NCBI GenBank assembly: GCA_046733355.1
Contig: JBKPOZ010000031.1
Location: 1-64,000 of the forward strand
Source: VAZQ01 sp046733355
GTDB lineage: Bacteria; Pseudomonadota; Alphaproteobacteria; Rhizobiales; Xanthobacteraceae
DNA: 64,000 bases
Direction: 5' to 3'
Under the pieces are notes generated by a model. It did no database searches. It was given only the letters and a program-made list of their open reading frames with translations, and was not told the origin of the DNA. Position 1 is the stretch's first letter; each line of letters starts with the position of its first letter. This document shows positions 7,852 to 16,093 of the stretch, piece after piece. Both the position numbers and the translations under genes were made by a program.

Positions 7852-9639
7852 GTCGGCTTGGTGGCGAGCCACTGCTCGAGGGCTTCCGCCCAGCGCTTCT
7901 GCGCCGGGTTGAGTTTTGCTTCTGCTTCGAGCCTTCGCACGATCGCGAGCGCGCGAGCGTGGTAAGCCTCCGCTTCGGTCTGGTCCTCCGTACAATACGC
8001 CAGCCTGTAGAGCGCGGTGACCAGATCCATCTGCAATACTGCGTTGTCTGGCTGGGGCGTGGCGTAGCTTTCCACAATTCCAAGCGCCGCTAGATAGGTT
8101 GCCTTCGCCTCACCCTTGGCGCCGGAATCGTATAGCGTCTCCGCGACGAGAGAATGGGCGAGCGCAAGCTCGCGTGCATAGGTGATATTGCCCGGCTCTG
8201 CAGCGCGCACTGCCTCACGAATGCCCACAGCGCGCCGATACTGATTCAAAGCTGCCGCATGTTGTTTCTGCTTAGCAAAGCTAGTTCCGATGCGCTCCAG
8301 GACGTAAGCGAGGTCGCGTTGCCATAACAGGTTGCGCGGATCTTTGGGCGCGAGTTCTTCGCGCACGATGCGACACTGCTCGTAAGCGGCGCGCGCCTCT
8401 TCCCATTTCTCTGCGCCCGCAAGCGCATCCCCGACGTTGAGCAGGGCGATTGAGAGATCGCGCCGGCGGTCGACCTGGCTCTGAGCGCTCGAAGTCCGCG
8501 CGGACGACCGGAACGATGGTGAGCGACTCGATTGAACCGTCTAGCCCAATGCTCACATCACGCACGAAGGCGGTGATGAGTCTGGCAAGCGCGGCAAGCG
8601 CGGGCTGATCCAGCCTCGCCAGCAGCGCGTTGGAGCGCGCGGCGCACCGGTGCGAGCGCCGCTTCGCCGGGGGCTGCGAACAGCTCGCTCAGCGCAGACG
8701 CAGTCGCGAAATCGCCGGCCCGCAACTCAGGGCCGAGCGCGGCGTCGGCAAAGAGCGCCTCGGCAAGGTCGCGCAACGGATCAGCGCTCGGGCTGAAAAT
8801 TGCGGTGCGCCAGGCGTCGACTTCGGGAATGACCCCGGCTGCGGTCACGCGCGGCACGATGCCTGCGCGCAGCAGCGAGGACTTCCCCGAGCCGCTCGCG
8901 CCTATCAGCAGCAGAAACGGGCCACTGCGCAGCTTCGACGTCGCGCGCGCAAGGGCGGCTTCGCGGCCGAAGAACACAGGAGCGTGAATCGCTTCAAACG
9001 CGGCCAAGCCGCGAAACGGCGAGCCCTTGAGCGAGCGGTCCAGATCGCCCCCTTGGCGACGACGCCCCGGCGTTCCAGCCATTGTCGCAGACATGCTTCG
9101 AGCTTCTGCTCGAAATCGTCGACATCAACGAAACTTTGATAGCCCGCAGTATTGTAGCCTTCCGGGCTTTCGGTCCAACGCCTCCATACGGCTTGGAGGA
9201 GCTGGTTCTGCTCCATCTCTTCGCCGGCCCGATCGGCGCGCAACAGCACGTCCGCGGTTTTGCGAAACAAGTAGACATCCGGCACGCCGTTGTGTTTGCG
9301 GTTCACCTCGATGGGGTTTCGAACTCGAGGACCGTGCCGCTCTCATAGGCTGATCCGTCAGGGCGATGCCAAATACCCGGGTTGAGCTTGAGGCCTGCAC
9401 GCTTCCAGACAATACAAAGGAACCATGTCGGTCGCCGACATATTGTCGAGCGCAGCATCGATTGCCTGCTGAAAGGAACGCGCGGCGGTATAGAAGGCGT
9501 CCTCCCAGCGCAGCACTTCGAGACGCACGCCGCCTTCGAGCTCTCCGTTCAGCCGATCGGTGACGACTTTCACGCGCGCACGCTCCGGCGCGACGTCCGA
9601 AGGTGACGAAACAAAGATGCGCAGAATCTTTTCGGTCAC
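7848..9639 (-). pseudogene. Broken DUF4062 / STAND-type ATPase / TPR protein
   Basis: Pieces of one large protein lie in order but in different frames. The 5' part (9639 to about 9420) reads TEKILRIFVSSPSDVAPERARVK, a DUF4062 N-terminus. About 9420-9315 continues in another frame (WKRAGLKLNPGIWHRPDGSA), and about 9310-9060 in a third (DVYLFRKTADVLLRADRAGE). Then comes SPFRGLAAFEAIHAPVFFGRE with Walker A GASGSGKSS (about 9040-8650). The 3' part (about 8640-7848) has ARLDQPALAALARLIT and VDRRRDLSIALLNVGDAL followed by TPR-like repeats. At least four frameshifts are needed. Most of the ATPase domain after Walker A and any sensor repeats between it and the TPRs are missing. Its GTG start overlaps the thrS stop as GTGA. 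Intact relatives are signalling or conflict-type STAND NTPases. Confidence 0.82.
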
Positions 9640-11579
9640 GCCGCTTTCCGCAACCGTCGCACGTCAGGCGTCACTGCCTCTTCGGCGAGCGCCTGGATCG
9701 CGACGTCGAGGCTTGTCACCGTCTGTGCAGGCTTACCCAGGCGGCGGATGGACACGGTTCGCTCAGTGGCTTCCTTGCGGCCGACCACCAGCAGCACCGG
9801 CACCTTGGCGAGCGAATGCTCGCGGACCTTGTAGTTGATCTTCTCATTGCGCAGGTCCGCGTCAACCCGCAGTCCGGCGCGTCTGGTCATGTCGACCATG
9901 GTGCGCGCATAATCGTCTGCCTGATCGGTGATGGTAGCGACCACCGCCTGCACCGGCGACAGCCAGAGCGGCAAATGCCCGGCATAGTGCTCGATCAGAA
10001 TGCCGGTGAAACGCTCAAGCGAGCCGAACATGGCGCGATGGAGCATCACCGGCGTGATCTTGTCCGAGTGCTCGTCGATATAGAAGGCGCCAAGCCGGCC
10101 GGGCAAATTCAAATCCACCTGAACGGTGCCGCATTGCCAGTCCCGGCCGATCGCATCGCGGAGAACATATTCCAACTTGGGTCCATAAAAGGCGCCTTCT
10201 CCCTTGTTCAATGTCCAAGGGCGGCCGGATGCGCGCAGCGCCGCCATAAGCGCCGCCTCCGCCTTGTCCCACACCGCATCGTCGCCGATGCGCTGCTCGG
10301 GACGATCGGAAAATTTGATGGAAACGTCAGAAAATCCGAAATCCTCATAAATCGAGAGGATAAGGTCGTTGATGCGCAGGCTCTCTTCCGCGATCTGCGC
10401 CTCCGTGATGAACACATGCGCGTCGTCCTGCGTAAAGGCGCGCACGCGCATGAGCCCGTGCAGTGCGCCCGAGGGCTCGAACCGGTGTACCTTGCCGAAC
10501 TCTGCGATCTTCACCGGCAGATCGCGGTAGGACTTGAGCCCGTGCTTGAAGATCTGCACGTGCCCCGGGCAGTTCATCGGCTTGATGACATAGACGCGCT
10601 CATCATCCGCGTGGTGCTCGGTGAGAAACATCATCTCGCGGTACTTTTCCATGTGCCCGGAGGTCACCCACAGGGATGCGTCCATCAGCTCGGGGGAATT
10701 CACCTCGATATAGCCATCGGCCGCCTGGCGACGCCGGATGTAATTCTCGAGAATCTTGAACAAGGTCCAGCCCTTCGGATGCCAGAACACCGAGCCGGGC
10801 GCCTCCTCCTGAAAATGGAACAGGTCCATTTCGCGACCCAGCTTGCGGTGATCGCGCTTCTCCGCTTCCTCGATCTGCTTCAGATAGGACTCGAGCTGCT
10901 GCTGGCTCGCGAAGGCCGTTCCATAGATCCGCGAAAGCATTTCGCGATTGGAATCCCCGCGCCAATACGCACCCGCAACCTTCATGAGCTTGAATGCCGG
11001 GCCAATCTGGCCGGTGGACGTCATATGCGGACCCCGGCAGAGATCGAACCAATCGCCCTGCTTGTAGATCCTGATCTCCTGATCCTCCGGAATGGCGTCG
11101 ATCAGCTCGATTTTGAACAGCTCGCCTTTGTCGCGAAAAACGCGTTTGGCTTGCTCGCGTGACCACACCTCCTTGGTGAACGGTTTGTCGCGTGCGATGA
11201 TCTCGCGCATCTTTTCTTCAATCGCGGGAAAATCGTCGGGCGTGAACGGGCGATTGCGGAAAAAATCGTAATAGAAACCGTTCTCAATCACCGGCCCGAT
11301 GGTGACCTGGGTGCCGGGCCACAGCGTCTGCACCGCCTCGGCCAGCACATGCGCGGCATCGTGCCTGATAAGCTCAAGGGCGCGCGGGTCTTCGCGCGTG
11401 AGAAATTCGATCTTCGCATCACGCGTGATGACATCGCGCAAATCGGCAAGATTTCCGTCGACGGCCATTGCGACCGACCGCTTCGCAAGGGACGGAGCAA
11501 TGCTCTTTGCAATGTCGAGCCCGGTGCTGCCGTCGGCGTATTGGCGGCGCGCTCCGTCCGGAAAGGTCACGGTGATCAT
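9636..11579 (-). CDS. thrS: Threonine--tRNA ligase
   Basis: This 647-residue class II synthetase charges tRNA-Thr. In order it has a TGS domain (1-60, MITVTFPDGARRQY), an editing domain with the HxxxH pair His73/His77 and Cys181/His185 (DLCRGPH) that removes mis-attached serine, the catalytic core with zinc ligand Cys337 in MNCPGH, and the C-terminal anticodon-binding domain ending LRKAA. Its length is normal and all motifs are intact. The stop codon overlaps the start of the decayed DUF4062/STAND gene. yidD lies 160 bp upstream on the same strand. Confidence 0.98.
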   Translation of the reverse strand: MITVTFPDGARRQYADGSTGLDIAKSIAPSLAKRSVAMAVDGNLADLRDVITRDAKIEFLTREDPRALELIRHDAAHVLAEAVQTLWPGTQVTIGPVIENGFYYDFFRNRPFTPDDFPAIEEKMREIIARDKPFTKEVWSREQAKRVFRDKGELFKIELIDAIPEDQEIRIYKQGDWFDLCRGPHMTSTGQIGPAFKLMKVAGAYWRGDSNREMLSRIYGTAFASQQQLESYLKQIEEAEKRDHRKLGREMDLFHFQEEAPGSVFWHPKGWTLFKILENYIRRRQAADGYIEVNSPELMDASLWVTSGHMEKYREMMFLTEHHADDERVYVIKPMNCPGHVQIFKHGLKSYRDLPVKIAEFGKVHRFEPSGALHGLMRVRAFTQDDAHVFITEAQIAEESLRINDLILSIYEDFGFSDVSIKFSDRPEQRIGDDAVWDKAEAALMAALRASGRPWTLNKGEGAFYGPKLEYVLRDAIGRDWQCGTVQVDLNLPGRLGAFYIDEHSDKITPVMLHRAMFGSLERFTGILIEHYAGHLPLWLSPVQAVVATITDQADDYARTMVDMTRRAGLRVDADLRNEKINYKVREHSLAKVPVLLVVGRKEATERTVSIRRLGKPAQTVTSLDVAIQALAEEAVTPDVRRLRKAA

Positions 11580-11739
11580 GGGGCGGGCTCCTGCTCACTC
11601 GCTGCCTACAAGCGCAGGTAAGCATGCGTGCACTTGCTGAATGCTGCTGCGCCGTATAGCGCAACGCCACTCCTGTCGTAGATGCAAGGCGAGGCGCGAT
11701 TACAGCAGGCGCATGGGCCGCGCAACATGGCAAGGCCGA

Positions 11740-12066
11740 TCAGCGCGGGCCCGGGTTGGTGCCGCGCCAGCGTCCATAACGCCAGGGCAAATACCACCGT
11801 GCATGCGCGGGCAGGCCAGGAGGCACGAAATCAAGGCCGGATGTACCGAAAGGGCGGCAACGCGATAGCCGTGCTACGGCGAGCCATCCGCCTGCCCATA
11901 GGCCGAACCGATCGATCGCCTCCTCCGCATATTCAGAGCAGGTCGGAAGATGCCGACAATCCCAGGCAATGAGCGGGGAGAAGGCAGAACGATAGAGCGT
12001 GATCAGGGCGTGCCCAATCCTCCGCCCCAGTCGAGCCGGCATGGGAAACGGAGGGGATTTAGGCAA
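11740..12066 (-). CDS. yidD: Membrane protein insertion efficiency factor YidD
   Basis: This 108-residue protein has the YidD signature CRHLPTCSEYAEEAIDRFG and RLSRCRPFG, with conserved cysteines and an amphipathic N-terminal helix (LITLYRSAFSPLI). YidD helps YidC insert inner-membrane proteins. It lacks the usual neighbours rnpA and yidC; in many Hyphomicrobiales I recall it near thrS, as here. The C-terminal part after RCRPFG is longer than in the shortest family members. The first ATG of the frame is used and an internal start is possible. Confidence 0.9.
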   Translation of the reverse strand: MPKSPPFPMPARLGRRIGHALITLYRSAFSPLIAWDCRHLPTCSEYAEEAIDRFGLWAGGWLAVARLSRCRPFGTSGLDFVPPGLPAHARWYLPWRYGRWRGTNPGPR

Positions 12067-12288
12067 TCAATCCTTCCGATAACTGGCCGGTATTATTGCA
12101 CGTGAGCGGGCCGATTTCGCTCGGGACTGCGGTATTTTGCATCACATTTAAGCAGTGCGGCGCGATTTTTTGGCTAGACCCGAATCTCGGCTGCCTTTAA
12201 AACGGGCAACGCAATCTGGGACACACAAGGCGGTCCGTCGAGAGCTCCATCAGAAGAGCCGTAACGTATCGCATTGACGAGGGTCAGC

Positions 12289-13089
12289 ATGCTCCGATTT
12301 CTCTGGGGCGCATTCGCGCTCGCATGCGGTATTGTGCAAGTCTGCGCCGGCTCAGCCCCGCCTCCAGACGATTCCGGCAGTGCGCCGATGCGCTTCGACT
12401 GGCGTCGCGAGGGGCCGGCCGAGGTATGTGCCTCGAACTGCCGCGTCTGGATTTCCGCGCAAGGATACATAACGGCGGACACGGCCCGGGACTTCGAAGA
12501 CTTTGCGGCTAAAAATCCCAACGCGCGCGGTGCCGTGCTGGTGCTCGACTCTGACGGCGGCTCGGTTCTCGGCACATTGGCCTTGGGTCGCGCGATTCGG
12601 GGCCTCGACATGGTCACCACGGTGGGGAAGACCATCGCCTTGCCGGCAAATGGCAAGGACGGCGCCCGCGCCACGCTGTCGCCCAATGCCAACTGCGAAT
12701 CCATGTGCGCCTTCCTTCTGCTCGCTGGCGCGCAGCGCTATGTGCCGCCGCAGGCGCATGTGCTTGTGCATCAGATATGGCTGGGCAAGAAGCGCAAGCA
12801 CGCGCTTGAGTCGAATTATTCAGCGGAAGAGCTCAATGTCGTGCAACGCGACATCGGCCGCCTCGCCCAGTACACCGTAGAGATGGGCGGCGGCGTGGAG
12901 CTACTGGAAACCGCGCTACGCGTGCCTCCTTGGGAACCGCTCTATCGGCTCTCTATGGACGAGCTGCAACGCATGCGGCTCAACACCGTGGAGACTGCCT
13001 TCGCGCAGAAAGAGCCGCGCGTGCAGTCCGCAAGCGCAACCGGCTCTATCGCGACCGTCGGCCAGCAGCGCGATACTCCAAGACAATAA
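12289..13089 (+). CDS. Predicted periplasmic ClpP-fold protein (COG3904-like)
   Basis: This 266-residue protein has a signal peptide (LRFLWGAFALACGIVQVCAG) and a ClpP/crotonase-like core: VLVLDSDGGSVLGTLALGRA, NCESMCAFLLLAG and VLVHQIWLG, which supply the Gly-rich turn, candidate Ser and His residues of that fold. This matches the COG3904 group of predicted periplasmic proteins, common in Hyphomicrobiales and of unknown substrate. The ATG at 12289 follows GAGGG at 12279-12283; a TTG five codons upstream is less likely. A strong hairpin follows the stop. Protease activity is possible but unproven. Confidence 0.75.
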   Translation: MLRFLWGAFALACGIVQVCAGSAPPPDDSGSAPMRFDWRREGPAEVCASNCRVWISAQGYITADTARDFEDFAAKNPNARGAVLVLDSDGGSVLGTLALGRAIRGLDMVTTVGKTIALPANGKDGARATLSPNANCESMCAFLLLAGAQRYVPPQAHVLVHQIWLGKKRKHALESNYSAEELNVVQRDIGRLAQYTVEMGGGVELLETALRVPPWEPLYRLSMDELQRMRLNTVETAFAQKEPRVQSASATGSIATVGQQRDTPRQ

Positions 13090-13108
13090 AGGTCCAGTTC
13101 CTCCTCTA

Positions 13109-13132
13109 TAATGCCCGACCCGTCGGGCATTA
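13109..13132. terminator. Bidirectional hairpin terminator between convergent genes
   Basis: TAATGCCCGAC and GTCGGGCATTA form a perfect 11-base inverted repeat with two bases between them. It lies between the stop of the COG3904-like gene (plus) and the stop of the small secreted-protein gene (minus), the right place for a shared terminator. There is no long T-run, so Rho independence is not certain. Confidence 0.6.
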
Positions 13133-13146
13133 CAGGGTGCCCGCGG

Positions 13147-13494
13147 CTACAGCGTCCGTTTACAGCGATATTGGGCAAAGAGTCTCCGGAAGTCCGGTTG
13201 CGACTTGAGCCATTCGGCAGCTGTCGGTGCATAGTCCGAGCTCGGGCACTGCGCGATGTGCGCCTTCACGCGTGCGCTGAAAGCCATGAGGGTTTCGAGC
13301 GTGATGCAATACGGAGGGCGATCTTTCGGCGATGCTATTTCCAGCCGCGGCAAATCCGCTTGCTCCTTGCTCAGCGTTGCAGCCTCGCGCGGGCAATCAG
13401 TGGCGGCGGCACCCTGGCTCAGGTGAAGTAGCGGCAGCAAAACCGCAGCCCGCATCGCCAAAGCAGTCGCTCGCAGGCTGCACACGCAATTCAA
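13147..13494 (-). CDS. Small secreted protein of unknown function
   Basis: This 115-residue protein has a hydrophobic signal segment (ALAMRAAVLLPLLHLSQGAAA), cleaved near residue 30. The mature part has four cysteines (DCPREA, PYCITLE, AQCPSSD, YRCKRTL), which could form two disulfides in the periplasm. I do not recognise a named family. Its start overlaps the stop of the NifU-like gene by 4 bp (ATGA), indicating translational coupling, although the two proteins need not act together. A start at Met14 is also possible. Confidence 0.6.
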   Translation of the reverse strand: MNCVCSLRATALAMRAAVLLPLLHLSQGAAATDCPREAATLSKEQADLPRLEIASPKDRPPYCITLETLMAFSARVKAHIAQCPSSDYAPTAAEWLKSQPDFRRLFAQYRCKRTL

Positions 13495-13943
13495 TCCGAT
13501 GCTGTCGCGGGCTTTCGCTTGGCTTCTACCTGATCGATCGCTGCAGTAACCGCATCGAATGTGAGCATCGTCGAAGCATGGCGCGCCTTATAGTCGCGCA
13601 CGGGCTCGAGCACAGCAATCTCGGCCCATTTGCCCGTGGGCGGCGCACCATCTTCCTTCAGCATGCGGCGGACCGTTTCCCGCAAGGCGCGCAGCTCTTT
13701 GGCGCTGGCCCCGATCACGTTGCGAGCCATAATGGATGAGGAAGCCTGGCCGAGCGCACAAGCCTTCACCACGTGCGAGAAGTCCGTGACAGTGTCCCCT
13801 TCCATCTTCAGGTCGACGGTCACTGTCGAGCCGCACAATTTCGAATGGGCCGTTGCGGTTGCGTGCGGAGAAGGCAGCCGGCCCAGGCGCGGGATATTGC
13901 CGGCCAGTTCAAGAATGCGCGCGTTGTAGACGTCGTTGAGCAT
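13491..13943 (-). CDS. NifU/IscU-like iron-sulfur scaffold protein, third Cys absent
   Basis: This 150-residue protein has the IscU/SufU fold: LELAGNIPRLGRL, SKLCGSTVTV (Cys37) and VVKACALGQASSSIM (Cys62). Classical scaffolds have a third cluster-binding Cys near the C-terminus; here the equivalent segment reads YKARHASTMLTFDAV, with Ala123 at that place. From memory, a class of alphaproteobacterial homologues shares this change, so it may be a regular subfamily with another role rather than a damaged gene. It is the first gene of a two-gene minus-strand unit. Confidence 0.8.
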   Translation of the reverse strand: MLNDVYNARILELAGNIPRLGRLPSPHATATAHSKLCGSTVTVDLKMEGDTVTDFSHVVKACALGQASSSIMARNVIGASAKELRALRETVRRMLKEDGAPPTGKWAEIAVLEPVRDYKARHASTMLTFDAVTAAIDQVEAKRKPATASD

Positions 13944-14073
13944 GGGAAGCGGTGCGGTTCTCTCGCAGCATCATATATTTGCTCGACCCCAACGCGTGAA
14001 TATATAGGTTCTGTTCTCGTCACTCGCGAGCAGGGCTGTCCCGGCGCACGCGAGCGCAATCCCCGAGGATGAC

Positions 14074-14523
14074 TTGTCCGAGAAATTGACGCCAAGCGCG
14101 GCAGAACGGCTCGAAGAGGGCACGGATCTTTCGCCAAAGTTCGACAGCGATGGCCTTATCACCTGCGTGGCAACAGACGCTGCGTCGGGCGACGTGCTGA
14201 TGGTGGCGCACATGAATGCTGCTGCTTTGCAAAAGACCATTGCCACGGGAGAGGCATGGTATTTCAGCCGCTCTCGGCGCTCGCTCTGGCGCAAAGGCGA
14301 GCAATCCGGCCATGTGCAGCGCGTACAATCGATGCACATCGACTGCGACCAGGATGCCGTGTGGATCAGGGTGGAGCAGAAAGGGGCGGGCGCTTGCCAT
14401 ACCGGCCGGCGGTCATGCTTCTACCGCAAGGTGCCGCTCGGGAGCTCAGGACCCGTGCGCCTCGAATTTTCCGAGGCGGAACGGGCGTTCGATCCGAAAG
14501 CAGTCTACGGCGAGAACAAATAA
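14074..14523 (+). CDS. hisI: Phosphoribosyl-AMP cyclohydrolase
   Basis: This 149-residue enzyme performs the third step of histidine synthesis, opening the adenine ring of PR-AMP. Family motifs VLMVAHMNAAAL, AWYFSRSRRSLWRKGEQSGHVQ, the metal site in SMHIDCDQDAVWIRV and GACHTGRRSCFYR are all present. It is the monofunctional form without the HisE domain. The start is probably TTG at 14074, with GAGGA at 14065-14069 ahead of it; no in-frame ATG is suitable. It stands apart from any other his gene. In relatives it often follows folE, which is not present here. Confidence 0.94.
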   Translation: MSEKLTPSAAERLEEGTDLSPKFDSDGLITCVATDAASGDVLMVAHMNAAALQKTIATGEAWYFSRSRRSLWRKGEQSGHVQRVQSMHIDCDQDAVWIRVEQKGAGACHTGRRSCFYRKVPLGSSGPVRLEFSEAERAFDPKAVYGENK

Positions 14524-14536
14524 GCACTGCTGGCCT

Positions 14537-15427
14537 TCACTCCGATCTCAAGCGCGTGGTTTCATTGGCCCGCGCCAGCAGCCGTTGCGCGCGGGCGAGG
14601 TGCGGGCGGTCATGCATAACGCCTTCGACGGCCACGGTTCCCTTGCCGGGCTGCGACTCGAAAGCAGCCACGATGGCGCGCGCTTTCGCCAAAGCCGCAC
14701 TGCTGGGCGTAAACACCTCGTTGATGATGTCCACCTGAGCCGGATGAATGGCCATCTTGCCGGTAAACCCATCCCGACGCGCTTCCTGTGCCTCGCGCCT
14801 TAGCGCCTCTGCGTTGCGAAAGTCGACGGTCACCGTATCGTATGCTGGGATCTGCGCGGAAGCCGCGCCTGCCAGGCACAAGGCGCGCGCGACCCGGTAG
14901 GGATCCAGAAAGCGTCCGTTCGCGTCCCGGTTGGCCTCGGCGCCGAGCTCGGCCGAAAGATCCTCGGCGCCCCAGGTGAGCCCTAAGAGACGCTCGCTTG
15001 CGTCCCGATAAGTGCCCATCGCAAACAATGAGCCCGCCGTCTCCGTAGCGATTGCCACAATGCCGATCTCTCCATCTGGTATCCCGGCAATCGCCTCGCG
15101 CACCGCCAGCTTCGCATCCGCGAGGATCACGCTCGGCCCGCCTTCCGCCTTGGGCAGCATGATGGCATCGGGACGGCTTGCAACGATTGTGTCGAGGTCC
15201 TCGTCAATGAGCCCGGTATCGAGCCCGTTCACGCGCACCAGCAGTCGAGGCCGATCGGCCGCTTGGGTGGCGGATTTCAGGAAATCCGCGGCGCTGCGGC
15301 GCGCGCCCCCCTTGGCTTCCGGGGCGATCGAATCTTCCAAATCGACGATGATGGCGTCGGCTCCGCTCGCCATGGCCTTGTCGAGCTTCCTGCCGCCATC
15401 GGCAGGTACGAAAAGCAGCGAACGCAT
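14537..15427 (-). CDS. HpcH/HpaI (CitE-like) CoA-ester lyase
   Basis: This 296-residue TIM-barrel lyase belongs to the CitE/malyl-CoA lyase family. Motifs: RSLLFVPADGGRKLDKA, DAIIVDLEDSI, DAIMLPKAEGG, ATETAGSLFAMG (metal Glu) and LTWGAEDLSAELG (metal Asp). Such enzymes cleave 3-hydroxyacyl-CoAs such as malyl-, methylmalyl- or citramalyl-CoA. The open frame extends upstream, but the ATG at 15427 abuts the stop of the MaoC gene and fits the family. With the MaoC-type hydratase it forms a hydratase-lyase pair, as in mesaconate or itaconate breakdown; which substrate applies here is an inference. Confidence 0.85.
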   Translation of the reverse strand: MRSLLFVPADGGRKLDKAMASGADAIIVDLEDSIAPEAKGGARRSAADFLKSATQAADRPRLLVRVNGLDTGLIDEDLDTIVASRPDAIMLPKAEGGPSVILADAKLAVREAIAGIPDGEIGIVAIATETAGSLFAMGTYRDASERLLGLTWGAEDLSAELGAEANRDANGRFLDPYRVARALCLAGAASAQIPAYDTVTVDFRNAEALRREAQEARRDGFTGKMAIHPAQVDIINEVFTPSSAALAKARAIVAAFESQPGKGTVAVEGVMHDRPHLARAQRLLARANETTRLRSE

Positions 15428-15918
15428 TACTTTGGTCGCATCCGCAACATAACCTGCCGGCGACACTCGGCGACGAGCTTGTCGTTCTGGTTGTATGCCC
15501 GATGATGAAATTCGAGGATGCCCGCCCCCGGCCGGGAAGTGGATTCGCGCTTGCCGACCACCTCGGTCGTGCAATGCACCGTGTCTCCTTCGAACAGCGG
15601 GTGCGGAAACTTTACTTCCGTCATTCCCAGATTGGCGATGGTCGTGCCGACGGTAAGATGATTCACCTGGATACCGATCATCAGGCCGAGCGTGAAGAGC
15701 GAATTCATCAGCGGCTGCCCCCATTCGGTTTCCTGCTCGCAAAAATGCCGGTCGATATGGAGGGGCTGCGGATTAAGCGTCATGTTGGAGAACAGCATGT
15801 TGTCCATCTGCGTGACGGTGCGCCGCAGTGGATGCTCGTAAAGACGGCCGACCGCGAAGTCGTCGAAATAAAGCCCACCGCGTGCATGCCGGAGCACGGT
15901 TTCCTGCGTCATTGGCAT
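15427..15918 (-). CDS. MaoC-like hot-dog dehydratase
   Basis: This 163-residue single hot-dog-domain protein carries the hydratase-2 motif in TLNPQPLHIDRHFCEQ (Asp and His catalytic pair) and KFPHPLFEGDTVHCTTEV. Such enzymes add or remove water on enoyl-CoAs. Its stop shares one base with the start of the CitE-like lyase, so the two are translationally coupled and probably act in sequence: hydration of an unsaturated dicarboxylyl-CoA (for example mesaconyl- or itaconyl-CoA), then cleavage. The true start may be Met3 (15912). It is shorter than the double-domain Rhodobacter mesaconyl-CoA hydratase. Confidence 0.82.
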   Translation of the reverse strand: MPMTQETVLRHARGGLYFDDFAVGRLYEHPLRRTVTQMDNMLFSNMTLNPQPLHIDRHFCEQETEWGQPLMNSLFTLGLMIGIQVNHLTVGTTIANLGMTEVKFPHPLFEGDTVHCTTEVVGKRESTSRPGAGILEFHHRAYNQNDKLVAECRRQVMLRMRPK

Positions 15919-16093
15919 CTCCGCTGATTTTTGCGGACGTTACCACAAAGTGCCCGCGGGCGCGGAAGTTTACGATTCGTCAATCTTCCCTAATGGTTAT
16001 GGTGAACGCTTTCTTAAATACGGGGCGGGAAGCTCCGGCATCGAGTGATAAGTAAGCGAGAGCGAAAGGGAGCGCGGCACAGCGTTTCGCGCC

